Assembly (NCBI RefSeq): GCF_013694095.1
Contig: NZ_JACEFB010000001.1
Location: 620,001 to 684,000 of the forward strand
Reading direction: 5' to 3'
Length of the DNA: 64,000 nt
Source of the DNA: Thermogemmata fonticola
GTDB taxonomy: Bacteria > Planctomycetota > Planctomycetia > Gemmatales > Gemmataceae
This document shows, one piece after another, positions 29,768 to 38,875 of the stretch (position 1 is its first letter; every line of letters begins with the position of its first letter). The position numbers and the translations under genes are program-made. The notes below the pieces were generated by a model. The model ran no database searches and was not told the origin of the DNA. It worked only from the letters and a program-made list of their open reading frames with translations.

Positions 29768-30742
29768 TTACTTGGCTGGCGGGTAGTGCTTGAGGCAATC
29801 TTCTACCAAGGTCAGGTATTCCGGGGTGACCTCCTTGAAGCATTCTAGTTGCCAGAAGTGGGTGAAGGTGCGCCCGATGGGGGTTTTGTGGCAGGAGAGC
29901 AGCCCCTCCCGGATTTTGGCAATTTGTTCCGGGGTCAGGGAGCCTTGCCGCCAGACGATGACCGCAGGAGGCAACGGGGGCGATTGAGCCAGCACCTTGA
30001 GTTTCTGGGCCAAGCCGGGTTTGAGTTCCCGATAGGCTTGTAGGGTGCCGATGTCCACCAGGGCGGCCACACAGGTACCCGCCACCACCGCATCGAGAAC
30101 TTCCTCGGCGGACTGACCGGCTGGTTTCATCGGGCAGCAATCGCCCGTAGGAATGGCCGGATCGTTGCGGAGGCGTTCGAGGAACAGGAGGCAGTGGGCC
30201 TTGCAACCGCGGGGAATGGCAATGCAGGCTCCCTTGAGCTGCTGCGGCCCCTGAGCGGGGCAGTCAGTGTGGACCACCAGGCAAGCTTGCACGCGCCCGC
30301 AGGTGGGATGGGTCACCACCAGAGGAACGATGCCGGGCGTGTCCTTGATCCACGCATACTCGAAACCGTGGAAGACGCCGATTTCCAATTTACCGTCGCG
30401 GAGTTGTTCCGCCAGGGCCTTATAGTCGGGGACGACCACCATGTCCCCATGCAGGCCGAGTTCCTTATGGAGGGTCTTTTTGAAGGGGGTGGCCGCCGCC
30501 TGAATGAGGACTTCGGGCACATCCCGGAATAGACCAGCGGGAAAGCCCACGCGGATGAACTGAGCCGGCTGGGCCGGTGTTCGGGCCGCGGGGGAGGCAA
30601 CGGTGCTCGATACCGTTGCCGGGGTTGCTGCTGGGGCCGGTGCGGCGTTAGTATCCGCCGCCGGCGTGGAAAGAAGTGAGGAAAGAAAGAGGAGTGTCGC
30701 TCCACTGGAGCCTGCCCAAACGTACATTCTGCCACGGATCAC
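29768..30742 (-). CDS. PhnD-like periplasmic substrate-binding protein, cysteine-rich
   Basis: The 324-residue protein has an N-terminal hydrophobic signal (GATLLFLSSLLSTPAADT), an Ala/Pro/Thr-rich linker and a type 2 periplasmic-binding fold of the phosphate/phosphonate-binding (PhnD) family: IRVGFPAGLF, VPDYKALAEQLRDGKLEIGVFHGFEYAW, GACIAIPRG. The mature part has 12 Cys, many clustered at about residues 145-205 (including HCLLF and GDCCPMKP), which is unusual for this family. No permease or ATPase gene is adjacent, so it may bind a ligand for signalling or redox use rather than feed an ABC importer. A GTG start with GGAGCAGG upstream is used; an in-frame ATG lies 15 bases downstream. Confidence 0.75.
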   Translation of the reverse strand: MIRGRMYVWAGSSGATLLFLSSLLSTPAADTNAAPAPAATPATVSSTVASPAARTPAQPAQFIRVGFPAGLFRDVPEVLIQAAATPFKKTLHKELGLHGDMVVVPDYKALAEQLRDGKLEIGVFHGFEYAWIKDTPGIVPLVVTHPTCGRVQACLVVHTDCPAQGPQQLKGACIAIPRGCKAHCLLFLERLRNDPAIPTGDCCPMKPAGQSAEEVLDAVVAGTCVAALVDIGTLQAYRELKPGLAQKLKVLAQSPPLPPAVIVWRQGSLTPEQIAKIREGLLSCHKTPIGRTFTHFWQLECFKEVTPEYLTLVEDCLKHYPPAK

Positions 30743-31062
30743 GGTACACCTGCTCCCGGTTATCGCGCCCTGCTGGGATGGACTGGCCGCCTTTGGCTTA
30801 GCACCCGCCCCGCTGCGGGCGCCGCCGCTTCGCCTATCCCGTTTTGTTCCTAAGGGACGAGGAGACAGACGTTGTCATCGGCTGCTGAAGGGTCCCGCCC
30901 ACCGCCTTTTGTCTCCGCTTACCCCATTGTTCGCAGGAGGAAGTGCCAAGTGTATGGCACCGGGGCATTTTTTCTGTTTTTCCGGGGGTGCAGGTGCTAA
31001 GGCATAGGGGGCGAAGGGAGGGGGTGCGGCTACCAGGCCAAGCGGATCCGCTGGGCTTGGCC
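30743..31062. other. Intergenic region
   Basis: A 320-base gap between two minus-strand genes. On the plus strand, GTGCCA-AGTGTA-TGGCAC followed after seven bases by six T occurs near 30947-30975, but no plus-strand gene precedes it. No ORF is supportable. Confidence 0.4.
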
Positions 31063-32517
31063 CTACGGCTTCGGGACTGTTGGACTCGACGAAGGGAGTG
31101 CCCGTCCGGGGAAGGCCGGCGTAATTCCTCCCGCGGTGATGCGTTCCAAAGCGGCCAGTGCCAGCAAGTGTTGATAGACCGCTTCCACATAGTCGGCTTG
31201 GGCCTTGGCTGCCAGCACTTCCACCTGGTAAATCTGCTCCCGTCCCGTTTTGGCCAGGGGAATATTTTTCCGGGCCAGTTTGAGCAGCTCGATAGCCAGG
31301 TCGTTCTTTTCTTTGGCCAACCGGACTTTTTCACTCGCCAGTTCAAATTCCAGGTAGCCGTTTTCCGCCTCCAGAGTGATGAGGCTGCGGACATTGTCAT
31401 ACATCGCCTCGGCTTTTTGACTGAAGTCCAGCGCACGGGCGACCCGATCGTATTTGCTTCCGACTAATTGGGTGGGCATCTCCGGGATAATTCCGCCGGG
31501 CCGGTATTCCTTGCCGCGTTGGGCCTGGGGTACGTCGCGGGAGTGGAGGTCAGCCCCGGAGGCGAAGGTGGGCACAACCCGCCGGAACGGGATGCGGCTT
31601 TGGGCATACACTTCCAGGCGGAAAATATCAACCCCAGCCGCGGCTAAAGCTAGCTCTGGGCGGCGGGCCAAGGCGAGTTGCACCACCTTCTCCCGCGTGA
31701 CCTCCGCCATTTGAGCCATGACTGGCAATTCCTTATCTTTCAGGCGGAAAGCGAAGTCTGGCTCGACGTGCATCAGTTGCCGCAGGGCTGCCTTGGCCCG
31801 CTTGCGCCCCACGATCGCCGTCGCTTGTAACTGCTTGGCTTCACGCAGGCCGATCTTGACCGTCAGCACTTTTTCCGTGGTCAAGCCGCCCAATTCATCC
31901 GGCGTAGTCGCCTTTTTGATGATGTTTTCCAAAATTTCGATCAAATCTTGGAGTTGTTCCACGACTTCGTCGGCGATGGCCTTTTGCTGCTGGGCATAAA
32001 CGGCCGTGTAATACAAGCGGATAGTGTCTTCCACGAGTTCATTGTGCACTCGCTGATACTCTCCGGCCGCTCCTTCGAGGCCGCGCTGGGCTTGCTGCTT
32101 GCGGACTTCCAAATCCGGGCTGAGCAGGGTTCCCACGGTCCCGAAGCGGAGCAACGCCCGGTAGCCTCCTTCGCTGGCAGCAATGCTGGCCTTGACGGCC
32201 TTGAGGTGGGGATGTCGCTCGATCACCAGAGCAATGCACTCTCCCAGGGACAGTTCGGGGCCAGTTTCGGCTTCCTCGACCACTGGTTGCTGAAGGGTTT
32301 CCAGTGGGGCTGACTCCGCGGCGACCGGCAGGAGTTGCTGCCAGCGTTGCAAATGGGGCCAATCCGGTCGGGCGGCAGTTCGTGATGGCGTGAGGGAGTG
32401 GGCGGCGGTCCCTTGACGAGCCGGTGGCTGGCTCCAGCTCACCGGGGCCAACAGACAGCCCGCCATCATTCCCAGAGCAGTCATTCCGAGGAAGCGGCGC
32501 GTACAACTCCGTGGCAT
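31063..32517 (-). CDS. TolC-family outer membrane efflux protein
   Basis: The 484-residue protein is a periplasmic/outer-membrane channel candidate. After an N-terminal signal (FLGMTALGMMAGCLLAP) comes a Pro/Gln-rich stretch, then two helical repeats typical of outer membrane efflux proteins: SLGECIALVIERHPHLKAVK opening the first, and VQLALARRPELALAAAGVDI opening the second, each followed by long amphipathic helices. TolC trimers form the exit duct of efflux pumps or type I secretion systems. No membrane-fusion or pump gene is adjacent, so its partner is unknown. Length is normal. It is divergent from the Clp-N/ThiE fusion, with 180 bases between starts. Confidence 0.87.
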   Translation of the reverse strand: MPRSCTRRFLGMTALGMMAGCLLAPVSWSQPPARQGTAAHSLTPSRTAARPDWPHLQRWQQLLPVAAESAPLETLQQPVVEEAETGPELSLGECIALVIERHPHLKAVKASIAASEGGYRALLRFGTVGTLLSPDLEVRKQQAQRGLEGAAGEYQRVHNELVEDTIRLYYTAVYAQQQKAIADEVVEQLQDLIEILENIIKKATTPDELGGLTTEKVLTVKIGLREAKQLQATAIVGRKRAKAALRQLMHVEPDFAFRLKDKELPVMAQMAEVTREKVVQLALARRPELALAAAGVDIFRLEVYAQSRIPFRRVVPTFASGADLHSRDVPQAQRGKEYRPGGIIPEMPTQLVGSKYDRVARALDFSQKAEAMYDNVRSLITLEAENGYLEFELASEKVRLAKEKNDLAIELLKLARKNIPLAKTGREQIYQVEVLAAKAQADYVEAVYQHLLALAALERITAGGITPAFPGRALPSSSPTVPKP

Positions 32518-32697
32518 GTGCGTCTCCCGCAGATTCCCTCCTCGCGCAGCCGTCCCGTGCGTCGAGGCTTAGCATCGGCCGGTCCGCACCGGCTTCTGGA
32601 CGGCGAAGTAGGCAAAAACCGTACAATCCGAATACAGGCGTACCGATCCTGCGGCCTGCACCGTCCGCACCCGTGACCCAACCCGGAATCACCGGCC

Positions 32698-34461
32698 ATG
32701 GAGTACTTGCTCAGCCCCGGCGCCGAACGGGCTATGACCGCTGCCCAAAGCTGGGCGGCACGCCTCGGTTCGGAAATTGTACAGCTTACCCACTTTATCT
32801 TAGCCCTGCTCGACGAAGAGGAAGGGCGGGTTGCCCAATTGCTTCACCGCCTTGGCCTGTCCCCCGATCGGCTGCGGGAACAACTCCTCGCTCTGCCCCC
32901 CGCTCCCCCCGTTCCCTCCCCGGAAACCTTGCTGGCCCTGGCACGGGACTGGTCCCTCTCTTGCCGACAAGACCCCCAAGTGCTGACCGATGCCCTATTG
33001 CTGGCGGTGCTCCAAATGGACCCTCAATACGCCGCTGCCGTTGCCCCCTTGGGCCTGGATTTGCCTCGTCTCCAGGCCGCTGTGCTCCCCGCTTCCCCTG
33101 CCCCGGAATCCGCCGCGGAATCCACCCCATACCCTCTCTCGCAGGCTTGGCCGTCGCCGCTGCCCCCGCCACCCTCCGAGACTTCCCCTCGTGCTACGAC
33201 GACCAGCCCGACAGCAGAATCGGCCCCGCCGCCTGCCCCCCAACTCACCCTGGAACCAATCCAAAATGCGCCTTCGTATCCCCCGCCGGATGCGTCCTCG
33301 GTTTCCTCAACCTCTGTCCTGATCTCTCCAGCTTCTGCCGCGCCCGCCGTGTTCGACGCCGTTGCTCCACCCTTGCCCTTGCTGCGGGTGCTGGATACCA
33401 ACTGCAACCGGGCACGCGAAGCCCTGCGGGTCCTGGAGGACTTTTGCCGCTTTGTCCGTAACGATCCCTCTTCAACCGAAGAGGTCAAAACGCTGCGGCA
33501 CGACTTCGCCCGCTGGGAACAGCGACTGCCCCTGTCGCTTCGCCTTTCCGCCCGCGATACCCCCGCGGATGTCGGAACGACTCTCACCGCTGCTGGCGAA
33601 TATCAGCGCGCGTCCTTAGAACATGTCTGCCAAATCAATCTGAAGCGCTTGCAGGAAGCGCTGCGCAGCCTGGAAGAGTACGGCAAGCTCCTTGATCCCT
33701 CCTGGGCGAAACACGCCGAGCAATTCCGCTACCGCACCTATCACTTGGAAGGGCGCTTGCTCCATTCTTCCCGGCGGCAGCAACTCTTGGCTCAAGCCCG
33801 CCTCTACTGGCTCTTCACCCCTTCGGCGGCAGGAGAACGTTGGGAATGGCGGCTGGAACAGGCCTTAAGCGGCGGAGTGCAGGTCGTCCAATTACGGGAA
33901 AAACACCTGGCTGATCGAGCTTGCCTGCAACTGGCCCAAGCTCTGCGGCGGCGTTGCCACCAGGCCCGCGTATTGTTCCTCGTCAACGATCGACCGGACC
34001 TGGCTTTGTGGTCGGAAGCCGATGGCGTCCATTTGGGGCAGGACGATCTGCCAATCGCTCAGGCCCGCCATCTGTTGGGCAGGGAAGCTCTCATCGGGGT
34101 CAGTACCCACACGATCGAGCAGGTCCATCAAGCGTGGCAACAAGGGGCGGACTACATCGGCATCGGTCCGGTATTTCCGTCACAAACTAAGGCATTCGAT
34201 CATTTCCCCGGCCTGGAGTTTGTGCGGCAAGCGACGGCGGTGTCGGTGCGTCCGGCCTTCGCGTTAGGAGGGATCACACCGGAGAATCTCCTCCACGTGC
34301 TGGCCGCGGGTGCCCGCCGCATTGCGGTCTCGGCTTGCCTGTCTCAGGCCAGCGATCCCGCTTCCATCGCCGCCCAACTCCGCGCCCTCCTCGACTCCTA
34401 TGCGCTACCAGGTGTCAATTCCGTGGACTCAAGTGGGCCCGCCCCCGTCCCGGCGCCTTAA
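32698..34461 (+). CDS. thiE: Thiamine-phosphate synthase with N-terminal Clp-N and ThiD2-like domains
   Basis: The 587-residue protein has three parts. Residues 1-130 contain two helical repeats, SPGAERAMTAAQSWAARLGS...LTHFILALLDEEEG and a degenerate second copy at about 73-130, matching the Clp repeat (Clp-N) domain of ClpA/ClpC chaperones. A Pro/Ser/Ala-rich linker follows (131-228). Residues about 229-350 (VLDTNCNRAREALRVLEDFC, LKRLQEALRSLEEYGK) match the helical domain found before ThiE in planctomycetes and Aquificales (ThiD2 family, by recollection). ThiE fills 360-575: VVQLREKHL, LVNDRPDLAL, GVHLGQDDLP, GVSTHT, YIGIGPVFPSQTK, FALGGI. ThiE couples the pyrimidine and thiazole phosphates to thiamine phosphate. 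The Clp-N fusion is unexpected. I see no TPP riboswitch upstream. Confidence 0.88.
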   Translation: MEYLLSPGAERAMTAAQSWAARLGSEIVQLTHFILALLDEEEGRVAQLLHRLGLSPDRLREQLLALPPAPPVPSPETLLALARDWSLSCRQDPQVLTDALLLAVLQMDPQYAAAVAPLGLDLPRLQAAVLPASPAPESAAESTPYPLSQAWPSPLPPPPSETSPRATTTSPTAESAPPPAPQLTLEPIQNAPSYPPPDASSVSSTSVLISPASAAPAVFDAVAPPLPLLRVLDTNCNRAREALRVLEDFCRFVRNDPSSTEEVKTLRHDFARWEQRLPLSLRLSARDTPADVGTTLTAAGEYQRASLEHVCQINLKRLQEALRSLEEYGKLLDPSWAKHAEQFRYRTYHLEGRLLHSSRRQQLLAQARLYWLFTPSAAGERWEWRLEQALSGGVQVVQLREKHLADRACLQLAQALRRRCHQARVLFLVNDRPDLALWSEADGVHLGQDDLPIAQARHLLGREALIGVSTHTIEQVHQAWQQGADYIGIGPVFPSQTKAFDHFPGLEFVRQATAVSVRPAFALGGITPENLLHVLAAGARRIAVSACLSQASDPASIAAQLRALLDSYALPGVNSVDSSGPAPVPAP

Positions 34462-34598
34462 ATCCTTCCACTGCCAAATCGACACATCCTCTCCGTAAAA
34501 AGCGTGGAATTGTTCCAATTCTCCCTCGCCACTTGCTCTTTACAAAAATCTCCTCTTTCGCCATTTTACCGCCATCCTCACGGTGCCGATTTGAACTA

Positions 34599-34627
34599 TT
34601 GGCAGGATAGATGATTTATGGTAAACT
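34599..34627 (+). promoter_or_regulatory. Candidate sigma-70-type promoter
   Basis: TTGGCA (34599-34604), a 17-base spacer and TAAACT (34622-34627) precede the ATG at 34643. The predicted leader would be very short (about 10 bases), and no ribosome site is obvious, so the transcript may be nearly leaderless. Confidence 0.3.
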
Positions 34628-34642
34628 CAGGCACTTGGTAAA

Positions 34643-35239
34643 ATGGGACAAATGCATAAAGTAATCCAAGCCCAAGCACCCCGCGCAGGGATAGTGGCCT
34701 CCGTAGCTCGTCAGGCGACAGCAGATTCTCCGCAAGAGGTCTTGGCTCGGAGCGAGAGAATGGACGCTATACGTGACTTTCTCACCACCGTCCGCCAGGC
34801 GAATCTCGTCCCAGGAAACCTGCGCGCCCTGTTGCACATCCTTGTGGGCCGCAAGATCACCCGCCCCGATGGCACGGTCGTCTCCACGGGCCTAACTTGG
34901 CGGCAAACCGCGTCCTATCTCCGCCTGCTTCGCTTTGAGCCTCAACTCGCCCGTGAGGTGAACTTGGACCCCGACACCTTGAATATCCGCGATCGCGACC
35001 GCTTCTGGTATACGGTCATTGCCCACGCTCAGATCGATTCTCCCGCTGCCGTCGCCGAGGCGGACAAACTCGCTCCCCTCCTTCTCCAGCACGGCTACAT
35101 CGTCGGCCCGCCACCCGCCGGCTTGACACAGACTCCGCCGCGCCCTGTACCATCCCCAACTCCCCCGCCATCACCTACGCCTGTCCAAAAACCCAAGCCG
35201 TCATCTCCCAAAACTTCGTCTCGTAAAAAGAAGACGTAA
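34643..35239 (+). CDS. Conserved hypothetical protein with proline/lysine tail
   Basis: The 198-residue protein is not recognised. Residues 1-150 look globular and helical: MDAIRDFLTTVRQANLVPGNLRALLHILVGRKITRPDG, then TWRQTASYLRLLRFEPQLAREVNLDP and RDRFWYTVIAHAQIDSPAAV. The last ~45 residues are Pro/Ser/Thr-rich and end in a basic SSRKKKT. The 'GLTWRQTASYLRLLRF' segment has the spacing of a helix-turn-helix but no proven DNA-binding family. It stands alone between the thiE fusion and the RTX-like gene. Confidence 0.6.
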   Translation: MGQMHKVIQAQAPRAGIVASVARQATADSPQEVLARSERMDAIRDFLTTVRQANLVPGNLRALLHILVGRKITRPDGTVVSTGLTWRQTASYLRLLRFEPQLAREVNLDPDTLNIRDRDRFWYTVIAHAQIDSPAAVAEADKLAPLLLQHGYIVGPPPAGLTQTPPRPVPSPTPPPSPTPVQKPKPSSPKTSSRKKKT

Positions 35240-35495
35240 AAGACCCTACTACCTCCCTATTTCCTTCTCGTTGTCTGGTGTGTCCTCAACATCTGACCCT
35301 CTCCAAATATGAAAGTCTCGAAATCTCACTTTTAGCAGCGTTCTCGCAGTTGGCCCGTCTTTTTCGAGCATATGATTGTTTGACTTTCCCGGTTTTTCGC
35401 ATTAGGGTTCCATAAACTGTCCCTGTGCCGGGTGGCGGGTGGGCGGTTCACCTCGACCGGTCGGCACCACCTCACTCTAACCTGGAGTAGCTGCA

Positions 35496-36767
35496 ATGTT
35501 CTCGGCCAAGACCTTCTCACGCCGCCGTGGGACTTCCACCCCAGCCCAGGCCGCCGCCTCTCGACGCCTGACCCTCGAACGCCTCGAAGAGCGTGACGTT
35601 CCCGCCGGCATCGTCAGCGTCTTCGCCTCACAGGGCAGTTTCGCGGGTACTGTCAACCTCGTCATCACCGGCGATGACTTGGACAATCAGGTGGACATCG
35701 TCCGGGAATCCGGCCAGGTCAAAATCATCGCCCAAGGGACAACCGTGCTCCACTACAACCTGTCCTCGAACCCTGGGGTCAGTGTCACCCCCACCTATAC
35801 CCAGATCACCTTTGATGCTTCAGGAGGCATCCGGGACATTTCGATCACCATGGGCGGCGGCCATGATGCCGTGCGGGTCAGCGCCATTGGCAATCATTCC
35901 TTCGGCAACTTTGGGGTCAATTTGGGCAGCGGCAACGACTCCTTCCTCCTCCTGGGGTCTTCGTCCACCGCTCCGAATATCAATTTTGTCAATTCCTTCT
36001 CCCTGGATTCCGACAGTGGGGACGACTTGGTCTATGTGTACAAAACCGCCCTTTCGGGTGGCACCGTTTCCACCGGGGAGGGGAATGATACCGTCTACCT
36101 CAATGATTGTGGGGTTGCTATCTCCACTTCGTTGGGTGCGGGGAATGACACCCTCCTGGTGAATAGCTGCCGCTCAGGCCCATTTTCCGCGGACTTGGGC
36201 AGTGGGAATGATCAGGCCAACTTCACCGGCAATAACAAGTTTGGACGCTTGTTTGGGAGCACTTGGGACGGCGGTTTGACGGTGGTGGGGGGTGGTGGGC
36301 ATGACCTGTTGAGCTTCAGCGGTCGTACAGAGGTGCTCAACAAGCTCAACATCGACCTGGGGGTGGGGAATGACCGCCTCTTGGTGGCCGCCGCGGCCAA
36401 CGCCGCCGACCCGGCCACCCTGAGCGTCGATGGCCCCGATGGCCAGGTCAACGCCCTGATCCGTCTGCAAGCGGGGAATGACCTCGTCCGCTTCGGCACC
36501 GGTGCGGGCAGCGGTCCGAGTGTGAACTTTGCGGATCAGACGCGGTTGGAGATGGGCAGTGGGGACGATGCGTTGTTCATTCGCAATGCGATCTTCAACT
36601 TGCTGATCGCCTTGTTGGGGGATGGGAACGATCAGGTGTTGAACAACTGGGGTGGCAGCGGGGTGACAGTGGGTGCGGGGTCGAAGCTCCACGGTGGCGC
36701 CGGGGTAGACCTGCTGCCCAGCGGTTGGACCACCCCTCCCAACCTGACCATCCTGGCCATTCCGTAA
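35496..36767 (+). CDS. Exported RTX-like repeat protein with planctomycete LERLEER signal
   Basis: The 423-residue protein starts from ATG at 35496 with GGAG nine bases upstream. Its N-terminus is basic and then reads LTLERLEERDVPAGIVSV, a motif shared by many large secreted planctomycete proteins and thought to act in export or anchoring. The rest is built of 15-30 residue beta repeats carrying GxGND, GSGND and GDGND turns (for example LGSGNDSFLLLGS, TGEGNDTVYLND, LGAGNDTLLVNS), like the calcium-binding nonapeptide repeats of RTX proteins but more widely spaced. A secreted or surface calcium-stabilised beta roll is likely. No secretion genes are adjacent, and a two-copy DNA repeat follows the stop codon. 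Confidence 0.75.
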   Translation: MFSAKTFSRRRGTSTPAQAAASRRLTLERLEERDVPAGIVSVFASQGSFAGTVNLVITGDDLDNQVDIVRESGQVKIIAQGTTVLHYNLSSNPGVSVTPTYTQITFDASGGIRDISITMGGGHDAVRVSAIGNHSFGNFGVNLGSGNDSFLLLGSSSTAPNINFVNSFSLDSDSGDDLVYVYKTALSGGTVSTGEGNDTVYLNDCGVAISTSLGAGNDTLLVNSCRSGPFSADLGSGNDQANFTGNNKFGRLFGSTWDGGLTVVGGGGHDLLSFSGRTEVLNKLNIDLGVGNDRLLVAAAANAADPATLSVDGPDGQVNALIRLQAGNDLVRFGTGAGSGPSVNFADQTRLEMGSGDDALFIRNAIFNLLIALLGDGNDQVLNNWGGSGVTVGAGSKLHGGAGVDLLPSGWTTPPNLTILAIP

Positions 36768-36788
36768 TAAAGCGTCTTAGCTATACCG

Positions 36789-36844
36789 TAATAAAGACTG
36801 TGAGTTTCCGTCTCTTTAATAAAGACTGTGAGTTTCCGTCTCTT
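36789..36844. repeat. Two perfect tandem copies of a 28-bp unit
   Basis: The unit begins taataaagactgtgagtttc and ends cgtctctt; copies are 36789-36816 and 36817-36844. Its first bases (ccgtaataaag) also match the end of the preceding gene at 36762-36772, so the array may have grown from the 3' end of that gene. Confidence 0.85.
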
Positions 36845-36987
36845 TTGCTGTTTTGGCTAGAGCCAGAGGGAGGAGGTCCTTCCGAGCAAGGGAGAAGCTG
36901 ACCCCCTGAGTGAGGCCACGGCTATCCCCCTGGGGATTAAGCTGCCGGGTGGTTAGCATTTCCTGCGGAAATTTTTGCAAAAAACAT

Positions 36988-37016
36988 TTGCACTCTCTAT
37001 TAGGAATGGTTATAGT
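36988..37016 (+). promoter_or_regulatory. Candidate promoter of the DUF1501 gene
   Basis: TATAGT at 37011-37016 is a good -10 element. TTGCAC (36988-36993) lies 17 bases upstream as a weak -35. The site is in an A+T-rich patch about 118 bases before the ATG at 37134. Confidence 0.4.
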
Positions 37017-37133
37017 AAGGATGAATCCTGCCACCCCATGGGGGTTAGTCTGTTCGTTGAGGTGTTCGCTCCCGAAGGTTGTTCCTACCTAACGCATTCC
37101 ATTCCGGTCTGAGGAGAAAGGGGAGAAACGGCC

Positions 37134-38615
37134 ATGTTGGTGATTCCGGGTGCAGCAGCAAAGAGTGATTGTGATGGCATCACCCGCCGGGATTTGCTGC
37201 GGATCGGCGGCTCCGGGGTGTTGGGGATCACCCTGCCGCAGATTTTCGCTTTGCAGAAGGCGAGTGCGGCCAAGGCAACCGCGACGAATCCGGCATTGGC
37301 CGGCGGAGGGCGGGGATTCGGCAAGGCGCAATCGGTGATCTTCATTTATCTGCAAGGCGGACCCAGCCATTTGGATTTGTGGGACCCGAAGGATAACGTG
37401 CCGGAGAAGGTCAAGAGCGTTTTCAAGCATCAGCAGACGGTGCTGCCCGGCGTGTATGTCACGGAGTTGTTGCCGCGGATCGCCAAGATTTTGGACAAGA
37501 CGACGCTGATTCGGACGATGAGCTATACGCCGGTGGGCTTGTTCAATCACACGGCAGCGATTTATCAGATGCACACGGGTTATACGACGGACAAGGTTAG
37601 CCCGTCGGGGCAATTGGAGCCGCCGAGTCCGAAGGACTTCCCGACGTTGGGGTCGAACATCATCAAGTTCAAGCCACCCACGGTGCCGATGCTGCCGTTC
37701 GTCATGATGCCGCGCCCGCTTCAGGAATCCAACGTGGTGGGCAAAGGCGGGACGGCGGGATTCCTCGGCAAGGCTTATGATCCGTATCTGCTCTATCCTC
37801 CCGGCGACGATATGGACATGAACAAGATGGACCGCATCCGGGTGGATGATTTGAAGCTGCGGGAAGAGCTGACGCCGCTGCGGATGCAGCGTCGGGCGAC
37901 CCTGCGGGAGACCATCATCAAGGGAATGCCGCAGTTAGAGGAGGCGGTTTCCAAGTATGATTTGGACGAGTATTACGGTAAGGCGTTGAGCTTGATTGTC
38001 AGCGGTCGTGCCAAGAAGGCGTTCGATCTGGCCTCGGAGCCGGCAGCGGTGCGGGAGCGGTACGGGAAGAACACCTTCGGCCAGTGCTGCCTGCTGGCCC
38101 GGCGCCTGGTGGAAGCCGGCACTCGCTTCGTCGAGGTCATTTGGCCCAAAGTCGCCAACAGCGACCGGCACTCTTGGGACGTGCATGTGGGCTTGTCCCA
38201 GCGGATGAAGAACGAGTCAGCACCGATGCTGGACGCGGGAGTCTCCGCCTTGATCGAGGACCTGGATCAACGCGGCCTGTTGAGCGAAACCCTGGTGGTG
38301 GTCGTGGGAGAGTTTGGCCGCAGCCCGCAGCGTGGCGTGAGCACCTCTGGCAATCAGAACGCCGACGACGGGCGGGACCACTGGCCGTATTGCTACACCG
38401 CCCTGATCGCCGGAGCCGGAGTCAAGCGCGGCTATGTCCACGGCAAGAGCGACAAGACTGCCAGCGCCCCGGTCGAAAATCCCGTTCATCCCACCGAGCT
38501 GTTGGCCACGATCTATCACTCCGTCGGCATCAAGCCGGACACCATCGTTTACAACCACCTCAATCAGCCCCGCGAGTTGGTCAAAGGGGAAGTGGTGACG
38601 GGCGTGCTGGCCTGA
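37134..38615 (+). CDS. DUF1501 domain-containing protein (Tat-exported, sulfatase-like fold)
   Basis: The 493-residue protein carries a twin-arginine signal ([22 protein letters not shown]) and the DUF1501 signature: [59 protein letters not shown] and [22 protein letters not shown]1501 proteins are related to alkaline-phosphatase/sulfatase-fold enzymes and are abundant in planctomycetes, usually paired with DUF1549/DUF1553 cytochrome proteins; that partner is not here. Biochemical activity is unproven. The start is supported by a GGAGAAAGGGGAG purine stretch. A hairpin terminator lies 70 bases after the stop. Confidence 0.92.
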   Translation: MLVIPGAAAKSDCDGITRRDLLRIGGSGVLGITLPQIFALQKASAAKATATNPALAGGGRGFGKAQSVIFIYLQGGPSHLDLWDPKDNVPEKVKSVFKHQQTVLPGVYVTELLPRIAKILDKTTLIRTMSYTPVGLFNHTAAIYQMHTGYTTDKVSPSGQLEPPSPKDFPTLGSNIIKFKPPTVPMLPFVMMPRPLQESNVVGKGGTAGFLGKAYDPYLLYPPGDDMDMNKMDRIRVDDLKLREELTPLRMQRRATLRETIIKGMPQLEEAVSKYDLDEYYGKALSLIVSGRAKKAFDLASEPAAVRERYGKNTFGQCCLLARRLVEAGTRFVEVIWPKVANSDRHSWDVHVGLSQRMKNESAPMLDAGVSALIEDLDQRGLLSETLVVVVGEFGRSPQRGVSTSGNQNADDGRDHWPYCYTALIAGAGVKRGYVHGKSDKTASAPVENPVHPTELLATIYHSVGIKPDTIVYNHLNQPRELVKGEVVTGVLA

Positions 38616-38683
38616 TCGGGCGTGTTGGCCTGATCCTGTGGCCCTGGCCGCACGGCCGCTGACACTGACATTCCACAGTCCCA

Positions 38684-38714
38684 AAGGTGGCTGGTTCCCC
38701 GGCCACCTTCTTTT
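38684..38714 (+). terminator. Intrinsic terminator of the DUF1501 gene
   Basis: AAGGTGGC (38684-38691) pairs with GCCACCTT (38702-38709) around a ten-base loop, followed by CTTTT. Confidence 0.65.
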
Positions 38715-38875
38715 GCGCCCCCGTCCCTCCGAGTCGAGTCCAATGCCGCTCGGACTTATTGCCACGTACTCCACCGCCAGCCATCCGGTTCAGTCCGCTG
38801 CCGATTCAGTCTTGCAGTCCGAGCTATGTCGATCCCCAGAAGGGAAGGCGTTTCTTCCCAAGGTGGACTGGCATT

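Larger units (their letters stand above)
36768..37133. other. Intergenic region before the DUF1501 gene
   Basis: The 366 bases contain the 28-bp tandem repeat (36789-36844) and a promoter candidate (36988-37016), both listed separately. The rest has no ORF or terminator that I can support. Confidence 0.5.

Noticed and set aside
30947-30975. Hairpin GTGCCA/TGGCAC followed by T-rich DNA
   Set aside because: It would terminate plus-strand transcription, but no plus-strand gene precedes it.
32518-32697. Search for a TPP riboswitch before the ThiE fusion
   Set aside because: Neither the CTGAGA nor the ACCTGATCTGG-like core is present.
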